From Neostapfia colusana (Eukaryota; Streptophyta; Magnoliopsida; Poales; Poaceae), in the NCBI GenBank assembly GCA_030760725.1, contig JASWHV010000008.1, positions 34,134,720-34,198,719 of the forward strand: DNA of 64,000 nt, written 5' to 3'. The position numbers and the translations under genes are program-made. The notes beneath the pieces were generated by a model. It was not told the DNA's origin. It did not search any database and worked only from the letters and a program-made list of their open reading frames with translations. Shown one piece after another: positions 46,972 through 56,019 of this stretch. Within the stretch, counting starts at the first letter, position 1, and each line of letters begins with the position of its first letter.

Positions 46972-49900
46972 TGTCACACCCGGTTTCTCCGAAGAACAAC
47001 CGAGTGAATATCACATGTATGCCAGGATCATTTTCTCATACATGTGATGACAAATAGTGAAGCATCATTTATTACAAGCCAGGTGTCGAATATAAATAAG
47101 TCTTACATAGCAAATGTCTCGATGGACAATAATAAGTTCATCACAAGTAAATAAACTAGCAGCGGAATAATTATTCTTGTGGGCTCCGTCACAGGCGTTG
47201 CCCGGGGGTCTCCATGAACCTAGAAACCTTCTTCGGGTCCAAAGTCTTGGTCATTATACACCACCTCATTATCTTGACCTGAGCAGCAATATAAACCAAC
47301 AAAATATGCAAGGTTGAGTACCAATGGTACTCAGCAAGTGTGGGAAAATTATATCATGCATGGCTAGAACAAGGAGAGGTTGAACTCATGGCTAAAGCAC
47401 TACGCAATTAATACCTAACACCTTAGCTTATTAAGCACCTACATTACTACACAGGTGAAATGGTCCCAATCTCCCATCCCGTCATCATAATCCAATAACC
47501 ATAACATCATTTCCAATGTTAAGCTCCCCGCTTAACATCCACAACTTCCAAAACCATCAATCCTCTAATCATGAATAAGTCCAAGCCGCTCTTGATCGTG
47601 AGCACGGCTGCCATGGCAGTTTTGACTCTGCAGAGTTTGTACCACTGTACCCACATGTAGTGATTTCATCCCAAGTTGCCGGGTGGACTAAAAGAACCTC
47701 CATTGTGCCAGTGGCTACGAACCACATTCACACTTCCCAGGTGTGTAGCCAGGAGATCACTACGAAGCCTTTACAAAGGGATTCCCGACGAGCATGGGCC
47801 CACTGAGGTTTCACCCCTAACAGCATACAAGAGGCTCCAACCCCGCTGCAGTGGCCCCCTCTTGAGCCTTGCGGTTCATATGGTAGTCCAGCTAACACCT
47901 ATTCCCCGCACTATCCAACACACCCATACTACGCCGGGGATACACCTAATTAATTGGCCAAGCTGCCCCATCTCAGCATGTAGTTGGCACGGTAAAGCCA
48001 GGTTATATGCTCCATGAACCGGTCCTTAGGATCCAGGTAAGTACTAAACACAAACTCGAGTCTCGTGCACCCAGCACACAACCAAAACATCCAACTTGCC
48101 TTGATCCCTACCTCTACATAACTCACAATATCTCATTCAAGAGCATGGTAAAATAAACTGATGATCATATCCCAAATATCCCATTCTAAGCATGGCTAAG
48201 CATATGCATAATAATAAGTGACATGATAAAATAAATCCCAGCCCAAGCTACAAGGAAACAAGGTAATGCAATTCTAGGGAAACTTTCTAGCATGGGTTTC
48301 ATATTTCAATTGACAATGCAAATAACTCTAGCTACACATCCTAACATAGGATCAAAGTGGTCAAGGACACTTGCCTCCTTCCTGCTGCTCTTGGAATCGG
48401 TAGTCCTGATCTTGGAAAAGGATAACTTGCTCTTGAGCAGGTTCTACATCATACCATCACACATAGCAAAAGAAAAACAACAATCCATAAGACATAGTTC
48501 ACACTTCCACTTCATACAAACCACACATTCATATCTATGAAAGTCATTCACCATTATATGTGTTGTGGTTACTCTATGTGTGTTGATTTGTGGCTTACAT
48601 GCACTTTCAATCCTGTGTATATGATTCCTACTTTTGTATTCACATTTATGCTTGTATACTATATATATGAGTTTCCAATTTAAATAAATTCCTTATATTC
48701 AATTACTATACCTTTTAGCTACTAAGTATGCATGAAAGGTATTTTCCTTCTCCATATGTGTCTTCATAATTTCTACCAACCCTAAATGAATTCTTTGGAT
48801 TTTAGAACTCCATTTATCATTTACTATTTGCTATATTTTCAGATTTATTTCCTATGCCTAAATGTGAACTTTATTATAAAAATAACAAGACACATCATCT
48901 AAACAGAATAGGTTCTGATCTAAAATATTTGCTAATATATTCTTGACCTTTGCCTCTGATGTAAACTATTTCACAATTATTTTCCCTATTTTCTAAAACT
49001 ATTCATTACTTAAAAATGTGTCCCTAAATGTGAATAATAAATTAAACAGATTCAATTCAGCCCAAAATATGTTTTTATCTCACTCCAAAGTTTTCTAAAT
49101 ACTGAGAAAGTCTTTAATTAAATTTTGACAATATGTTTGTCTCACTTTTTAATTTTTAAATACAAGCCACATATTCAATTTCCTAAATTAAATACTAAAC
49201 AGAGCTAAAAAGGTAAACTCACCCCACTACAGGGTCTATAATATTATTTTCAGAATTTCCAGGGGTATAGCTACACTTATCAGAGGGGTTTTTCCTAATT
49301 TTTATTAAGTCCAGGGGCTAAAACTGATTTTTAAATGAATTTACATGATTTTCTACAGTTCCAGGGGCTAGATCAGAAGTTTCCAGGGCTAGCTCTTATT
49401 TCCCGAGAACCCCAGGGGGTAGCACGTAAGATTTCCAGTCTTTATAACGCGGGGCTGACGTGGACCGTCCGATTTTAAACCGACGGCTGAGATTATAACG
49501 TTGAACCGGTACGCGGGGATTTAAACCCTACCGTGCAATTTGAAACAAACGGCGCACAAGCGGCCACGTCGCTCTGATCGAGCGCGGGCGGCGCTGCCGG
49601 CGGCGCACGGCGGCGGGAAGCGGCGATCTCGCCGGAGACTTTCGGATTTTCGAGAATTCTTCCTAGAACTGTGATTTTATGGTATAGATCAGTGGAGGGG
49701 AGGTTGGGGATCTCACCTCGGGGGTTTTCTTGAGCTCGGAGGTCCTGGAAGGTGATCGTCGACGAGGTCCGAGGTGAATTCACGGCGAGGCTCGTCGGCG
49801 CTGTGTTTACACCGCAAGTCACCGAGTTTTCTGCACCTGCAAGGTTCCCCGGAGGTGGTGGATCAAGACCAGCGAGTTAGATCGGAATTTCCGAGCTTAG

Positions 49901-50396
49901 ATCGGCCAGAATTCGCCGGAGAAGACTCGGGTTCTCACCGGAGGAAAAACAGCAGATCGCGTGGAAAAACAGAACGGGGCCGGGGTTTTTATAGACGGGG
50001 GAGGGCGGCGGGGTGGTTTAGATCGAGTTTGTGTTGCCCCCGAGCGGAATTCGGCTGGGATTTGCCGAAATCCCGATCGGCTTTGATTTGGGTGAGAGAG
50101 AGTCCGGCGTGGGCGCGAGGTAGACGATGAACTGGTGGGCCCCGCCTGTCAGTGGGAGGAAGCGGCGCGCGCGGGTGCGGGCTGGCACAGTGCTGGTTGG
50201 GCCGGCTGGTGGGTTTCGGCCCACTGGCCGGTTTTTTCTGTTTTCTCTTTTTCTTTTTCTATTTCTTTTCTGATTTGAGTTTAATTTGAATTCCAGTTTG
50301 AATTTGAATTTTTGCAAAACATGCAACACGTCCAAAAATTTTTAAATTCCCCACTTAACATGATTTAGGGTCTTAACAGAATTTTGGGGTGTTACA
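46972..50396 (-). repeat. Element E LTR3 (5' LTR of unit 2)
   Basis: 3425 bp; the right end GTTACA is directly followed by the TAGTA duplication. TATAAAA (minus) at 49987-49993. It holds the exon 2 and exon 3 candidates seen in LTR1. Confidence 0.95.
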
Positions 50397-50401
50397 TAGT
50401 A
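50397..50401. repeat. Target site duplication of tandem E, right copy (TAGTA)
   Basis: Matches 28500-28504. D's RT sequence resumes here (GLAGYY block) in the order expected from intact relatives. Confidence 0.93.
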
Positions 50402-51366
50402 TCCAGCCAATCCCAAGAAGCTTCGAACGTCCCCGACATTCTCAGGGGTCTTCCACTTCTGTATATCCTCGATCTTGGCGGGATCTACGGAGATTCCTCC
50501 CTCCGAGATTATATGTCCTAAGAAGGGAACTCTCTTCAGCCAAAACTCACACTTGCTCAACTTGGCATATAATTGGTGTTCCCTCAGCTTCTGCAACACC
50601 AACCTTAGATGTTTCTCATGTTCATCTTCATCTTTGGAGAAGACGAGAATGTCATCTATGAAAACCACCACAAATTTGTCCAGATATTCCAGGAATACCT
50701 TGTTCATGAGATACATGAAGTATGCCGGGGCATTAGTTAGCCCGAAAGGCATGACGGTGTATTCATACAGTCCGTACCGAGATACGAAAGCTGTCTTGGG
50801 AATATCAGTTTGCCTTATCTTAAGTTGGTGGTATCCCGACCTGAGATCAATTTTTGAGAACACACAAGCTCCCCTCAACTGATCAAACAAGTCTTCAATG
50901 CGGGGTAATGGGTACTTGTTCTTGATGGTTACTTCATTCAAGGCACGGTAGTCTACGCATAACCTTTGGGTTCCGTCCTTCTTGGGCACAAATATCACTA
51001 GAGCTCCGCATGGTGAGGAACTAGGACGAATATACCCCTTCTCCGTCAATTCTCTTAAATGATCCTAGAGTTCTCCCAGCTGCTTGGAGTCCATCCGATA
51101 AGGTCTCTTGTATATCGGAGCTGTTCCAGGCACTAGCTCAATCGCTAATTCCACTCACGATCGGGAGGCATACCTAGCAACTCCTCCGGAAAAACGTCTG
51201 GGTATTCCCTGATAATCCTGATCTCCTCCACTTTTATCTCAACTTGATTTAATTTAATGTCCCTCCTAGGCTCTTGTATTGTTATGAACTTTACTCTTTT
51301 GCCACTAGGGTGAGTTAGTTCCACCGTTCTGGTCGAACAATGGATGATTCCCTTATGTTTGGTCAA

Positions 51367-51371
51367 CCAAT
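51367..51371. repeat. Target site duplication of F, left copy (CCAAT)
   Basis: The right copy at 62324-62328 reads CCTAT. D's sequence in intact relatives (AACCAATCCAT) shows that the left copy is the original. Confidence 0.85.
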
Positions 51372-51521
51372 TGTGACACCCTCATCTCGGGTGTCAGCAT
51401 ATGTTCATGTTTTATGAAGAAGAAAAACATTTTAAGAAAAGAAGGAACAGAGACAAGTATCAAAAGGATGGCCAACAAAGCTCTCCGAGAGCACCGAAGG
51501 CAACTTCCACGACCAGCAGAC

Positions 51522-52023
51522 CACGTGGCGTGTTCGGAGCTCATCCCCGAGAAATTTGGGAGAGGTCCGCCGTTAAACTAGCTACGTGGCAGGCTCGGGG
51601 GTCACCTCCACAATTGAAAGAGGTCCGACCCTGTGGGACACGTGCTGCCCGCGGAGATAGCCTCTGCGGAAGAAGCAAAGGCATTTTTTTATAGGACACG
51701 TGTCATCCCCGGAGCTAGTCCTCGCGGAAGACAGGGGACCAGTCGCACGGGATACGTGTCAATCTCGGAGCTCATCTCAGAGAAGTCCGAATCTATCGAA
51801 CACGTGTCGCCACCGGAGCTTATCACCGGAAGGTCCGTCGCAGCTAAACACGTGTCGACCTCGGGGCATGTCCCTGAGGAAAGGAGAGCGGAAAGACCGG
51901 CACCCACACGTGGCGTGCGCTGAGCTCGTCTCCGAAGAAGAGGGAGGTCTCGATCGATTGACACGCGGCACAACCGGAGCTCGTGTCTGCAGATGAGGAG
52001 ATACCAGGCCCGGAGGACACGTG
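51522..52023 (+). promoter_or_regulatory. G-box/ABRE-like repeat array in F 5' LTR
   Basis: CACGTG at 51522, 51639, 51697, 51801, 51849, 51907 and 52018; TACGTG at 51583 and 51753; CACGCG at 51962. Spacings run 48-61 bp. Each unit is followed by a CGGAGCTC-like block and GGAAG/GAAG. ACGTG cores are known binding sites of plant bZIP and bHLH factors. The array ends about 190 bp upstream of the TATA box, where an enhancer would be expected. Confidence 0.8.
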
Positions 52024-52215
52024 GAGCTTCCGGAGCTCATCATCACGGAGGTAACGAGTTCTGGAGCAGTTGTTACGCGTAAGGACACCGGTACGCAACA
52101 GAAACCGATCTAAAATCCACGATGGTTACCGAAGATAAGACGTCAGGATCTGACAAAGATCTGAATAAGACTCTTATTCGGGATCCAATCAGATTAGGAC
52201 TCTTCTCTTCCTGAT

Positions 52216-52223
52216 TATAAATA
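52216..52223 (+). promoter_or_regulatory. TATA box of F 5' LTR
   Basis: TATAAATA; copy at 60171-60178 in the 3' LTR. Places U3 at about 0.87 kb. Confidence 0.75.
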
Positions 52224-52702
52224 GAACCCAAAACCTCTGGCCGAAACCATGAACTTCTCTTTCAACTCCTGAGCCGACGACTTAGAGCCAAACCCTAACT
52301 CGCCGAGCAAAACATCGCCAAAGCGCAACAAGGGAGATCATCGGAGGAGAAACAAGCGGTCTGAGGAGGACCCCGAAGACAAGAAGAGCGTGAGGTAGGA
52401 CTTCAATACCACCTTACGACATCATTGTATTCATCTCTTTGCATCTGTTCTTCGATTCCTTTCGAACAGAAGCCTTTTCGTGGGCAGAACACTCGATGAT
52501 CAGTTTGATCTAAAGACAAGATCATCGCCACGTTCATCTTTGATCCGAACACCTCTGACCATGCAAGCCATGCAAGAACACCAGATCAATCTAATAGAAC
52601 TAATCGTCGGATAGCATGCATGTGCATCATCGCATCTAGTTTAGGGTTTGTGCATGATATTGATTGCTGTGAATTTGTATGCACGTGAATCCTACATAGC
52701 AG

Positions 52703-52783
52703 GACAAACTCAGGAAGCTGTCTACGACGAGCTGCAGCAACAAGGTTTTGAGAATCAAGAACAACCGGAACCGCAAGAACAAG
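52703..52783 (+). other. Candidate LTR exon 2 of F
   Basis: 81 nt between acceptor-like ACATAGCAG and donor GCAAGT. The phase-1 peptide begins QTQEAVYDELQQQGF and ends in an E/Q/P-rich tail. The 3' LTR copy (60659-60739) is identical. In F the preceding exon 1 has a TGA in the matching frame just before the donor, so a continuous frame from exon 1 is not available here. Confidence 0.4.
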
Positions 52784-54037
52784 GCAAGTGCTCCTTGACC
52801 ATGTTGATCCTATGTTTTGGGTAAAACTATTTTGTTTTGCGAAAAGGTGTGTGTGTGTGCTGAGTCAAACATGATGGGAAACCTTTTTATAGGAGTTTAC
52901 TAGTTTTGGTTAAACCACCCTTGTCACCAGGGAAGTTTATGAGTCGGGTATGGTTTTTGTTTTTACGCTTCGCTGAGTCCATGGGATGGGGAAGCGAGAT
53001 AGATGTGTCGAGCTAACTGCACTCGTACTGATAATAAGTAACTGATGAGGTTAATGAACATGGATCGGAGGGAGATCTAGGCAAGCTTGGGTTTGTGAAT
53101 GAGGTAGCATGAGACGGTGGTGTACTTGCCATAGATCTAAGGACCGGTTCATGCATGCACATGCCAGGATAACAGTGCTACCACAAGGCCAAATATGGGT
53201 GCGGCTTAGCTGAGTAATTAGGTAAGTTGCTAGAGTGTTATGGACTGTGGAAGGCGCGGGGAATGGGAGTCGAGTGAGGACTGCCCTAGGAACTGCATGG
53301 CACAAGAGGGGGCCCGTGGGTGGGAGAATTGGAGATTCTAGCCTGCCGGTGAAACCTTAGTGAGTCCATACATCTAGTAACCCCTTTGTAAAGGCTATTT
53401 TGTGATCTCTTGGCCATACACCGACGGATGTGTACTGGTATAATGGAGGTTCTGCAGTCGCCAACGGGTGACGAAATCACAAACTTGTGGGTAAAGAGGT
53501 GCAAACTATGCAGAGTTATTAAAACTATCATGATAGCCGAGCTTACAGTCACGAGCACCTGGCTAAACTGCCATGATTAGATGGGATGGTTACTGGGGAT
53601 GGTTATTGGAATGGTTATTGGGAAGGTTCTTGGTTATGGTTATTGGTTATGGTTTGGTTTGGGACTGTGGAGTCCGGGAGATGAGACGGTTGCATGACTG
53701 ATGGGTCATGACATGAGATTGGTCTCGGTGCGAGACGAGGTTGTTTTATGAGGTGAAATGGTAGCGAATACGAGGAGGTATTCGTGAGTATGAATAAAAG
53801 ATTGGTTAATGTTCGGATGGAACAAGGGAAGTGATGGAGGTATGTTGGTAATTTAATACATGTTGGGATTACATTTAAACTTAAGTTGCTGTTTTATCAT
53901 GGTTTTTACAGAACTGCTTTTCTGCAAATAAGCCTTTTATACCTACCTTGTTTATGAGCTGCATATCATGTGTTATTCCCGCACTTGCTGAGTACATCAT
54001 TGTGCTCAAACTTGCATTATTATTTCTTCATCAACAG

Positions 54038-54084
54038 CAAGAGAAGACTACTATGAAGATCGAGTAGAGCATTATGGCGTGTGA
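54038..54084 (+). other. Candidate LTR exon 3 of F
   Basis: After CTTCATCAACAG. In phase 1 it encodes AREDYYEDRVEHYGV and stop. The 3' LTR copy (61979-62025) differs at three bases, all third positions and all synonymous in this frame. Confidence 0.4.
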
Positions 54085-54385
54085 TCTATTCTCAACCTTG
54101 CCTGTGGAGGAGGTAGAGATGGAGCCACTTCTGCTTAGTTCTGCTTTCGCATTAGTTTTTGCTTCCGCATTTAAATAAGGACTTCCGCTGCATAGAATTA
54201 AGATTTCCGCTGTGAGCATGAGTCCAAGACTCATGAGGTGTTGTAATAAACTCTGTTATTCATGGTAATATATAATCTGAATTCAGTTTGTGGAACGTAT
54301 ATGTATGTGTGATGAACATCCTGGGCACACATATGCATTAGTTCTCAGTTCCGTGGCTTTCCACAGAATTGAGGGCGTCACAGAT

Positions 54386-54398
54386 TGGTATCAGAGCC
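54386..54398 (+). promoter_or_regulatory. Primer binding site of F, tRNA-Met type, with decayed duplicate
   Basis: TGGTATCAGAGCC three bases after the LTR. A second, decayed copy TGATATTAGAGTC lies at 54442-54454 in a 56-bp tandem duplication of the primer-site region (54383-54438 and about 54439-54492). Confidence 0.9.
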
Positions 54399-54814
54399 AC
54401 GGGTTGACAGTAGGTTACACGCCTATATAGAAACCTTAGATTGATATTAGAGTCACGGGTTAACAGCAAGTTACACCCCTAAATAGAAGCCACGCTGACC
54501 AAAGGAAGCATCCTAGGGTGAATAGCCTAGATTGGCCTTTAAAACCACCTTGACATAGGAAACCATCCTTGAATATTAGTTGAGTGGGCCCTTGTGATGA
54601 TTATTTGTGAATATGTGCTTAGTGTGAGTTGTGGGACGTCTCAAAAACGTTGTCCATATACACACGTAAGAAGAAGGAGGTGTGAGATGTTTCGGCACTT
54701 GCTCACATCCTCATAAGGGCTAATATATATATAGTCCAACTCACCTTGATGCATATAGTTGAAAGGACCTACCTAACTTTCTAACCTTCTATTCTATTTC
54801 GTTCTCTCTCACAG
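54399..54814 (+). other. Leader of F
   Basis: 416 bp without ORF0. It starts with the duplicated primer-site unit and ends in a pyrimidine run TCTCTCTCACAG directly before the gag ATG, an acceptor-like context. Confidence 0.7.
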
Positions 54815-56019
54815 ATGGTGAGAGGAAACGCCAGTCGAAGGAACGTCCAGGAGGATGACCACGAGGGAGTTCCTGCTAACTCCGGAGCTGGTGAAAACCA
54901 TCTGGAAAGATTGATGGCCATGCAAAACCAGCTTATTCAATCCATGATCCAAACTTTGGGTCAGTTGCAGGCCAACCAAAATCCCGTTCCGGCACCACCG
55001 CCACCACCACCACCGGCTCATAACAGGTTGGGAGAGTTCATGAGGACTCGACCACCCACCTTTGCTCAAGAAAGCGATCCAATGGAGGCCGATGACTGGT
55101 TGAAATCCATGGAGAAGAAGCTTGCCATTGTACAGTGCAACGACCGAGAGAAGGTTCTCTTTGCGTCGCACCAACTGATGGGAGCAGCTGCTGACTGGTG
55201 GGATGCCTTGAGCAACGCCCATGCCAACCCGGAGACAATCACTTGGACTGAGTTCAAGGAAAGTTTCCGCTCCCACTACATCCCTGTTGGTGTAATGATG
55301 CTCAAGAGGCAGGAGTTTGAAGGTCTCCGCCAAGGGCAGAAAAGTGTGAACGAATATCTCAACAAGTTCATACAACTGTCCCGGTATGCCCCCGAAGATG
55401 TCAACTCAGATCAGAGGAAGCAGTACCTGTTCATGAGAGGGTTGAACAATGAGATCCAAGTTCAGCTCCTCAACAATGACTACGTAAGCTTCCAGAAGCT
55501 AGTTGATAAGGCTATTGTGGTGGAAAACAGGATCCGAGAGATCGAGCGCGAGTGCAAAAGGAAGATGCCATACCAGCCCCAAGGAAGCAACGTACGACCT
55601 AGGTACATGCCCCCTGCACCGTAGTATGGATCGACCACTCCTACATACCGCCCTGGTCAGCCACCACAGCAACGGCCCGTTGCACCGGCACCTCGTGTGC
55701 CCATGCCTCCTGCGCCCCGGCCTAACAATGGCGCTCCTGTTCAAAACCCTTGCCCCAATGTACCTGCTGCCGGAGGCAACAGGGCATGCTTTGCATGCGG
55801 GGAAGTTGGCCATTTCGCTAACCAGTGCCCAAAGAGAGACCCTGGACAGCAAGGTAACGTGCCCAAGCAGAACCAGCGACCAAATGGAGGGGATAACCAA
55901 GGGAACCGTGGACCGCAGAACTATGCTCGTGGCCACGTTAACCATGTCACTGCTGAGGAAGCACAACAGGCTGAGGACGTCGCAATTGGTATGTTCCTTG
56001 CCAACTCCAACCCAGCCAC
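54815..56019 (+). pseudogene. gag: Element F gag with one in-frame TAG
   Basis: ATG 54815 (MVRGNASRRNVQ). The Gag domain carries EADDWLKSMEKK, WWDALSNAH, SFRSHYIPVG and LSRYAPEDV. TAG at 55622-55624 (codon 270) interrupts a proline-rich linker; the same frame continues to the zinc knuckle (CFACGEVGHFANQC, codons 325-338) and into pol. No other lesion is seen. The position, inside the linker and before the knuckle, is not the usual gag/pol boundary, so simple mutation (for example CAG to TAG) is more likely than programmed readthrough. Confidence 0.9.

Larger units (their letters stand above)
28505..50396 (-). mobile_element. Element E: tandem retrotransposon, LTR-internal-LTR-internal-LTR
   Basis: Three LTRs of 3426, 3424 and 3425 bp alternate with two nearly identical internal regions (31931-37741 and 41166-46971), all on the minus strand. 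No target duplication or D sequence lies between units; the middle LTR serves as 5' LTR for unit 1 and 3' LTR for unit 2. Both units share a 2-bp integrase deletion but differ in their stop codons. This indicates one insertion into D, later enlarged by recombination. Confidence 0.95.
50397..51371 (-). pseudogene. pol: Element D pol, middle part (end of protease, RT)
   Basis: Lies between insertions E and F. Starting from F: TKHKGIIHCSTRTVELTHPSG (post-protease linker) is open to a 1-bp deletion near 51155 in PPDREVEF. TAG at 51065-51067 (lysine codon) follows. RT is then open with VDYRALNEVTIKNKYPLPR, SKIDLRSGYHQ, MPFGLTNAPAYF and FIDD, to FLGLAGYY at the E junction. SSPWGAP is changed to SSPCGAL. 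Confidence 0.92.
51372..54382 (+). repeat. Element F 5' LTR
   Basis: U3 holds ten units of a roughly 56-bp repeat (51522-52023). TATAAATA is at 52216-52223. A leader with donor-like GTGAG|GTAGG (52394/52395) follows, then candidate exon 2 (52703-52783), a block similar in order to the B-family LTR (GGACCGGTTCATG, CTTTGTAAAGGCT, CACTTGCTGAGTAC), and candidate exon 3 (54038-54084). Confidence 0.95.

Noticed and set aside
47676..48017. Open frames of about 60-115 codons recurring in B, D and E LTRs (for example 23772, 29209, 38446, 47676)
   Set aside because: They recur because the LTRs are homologous. No conserved start or stop across copies, and they lie in the inferred intron between candidate exons 2 and 3. 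Treated as chance open frames.
51700..51996. Overlapping open frames on both strands across the F G-box array
   Set aside because: A multi-unit repeat keeps several frames open at once. The peptides are repeat translations with no domain character.
51522..52023. Regularly spaced repeats resembling a CRISPR array
   Set aside because: Units vary in length and sequence, cores are palindromic G-boxes, there are no cas genes, and the setting is a plant LTR present in two copies.
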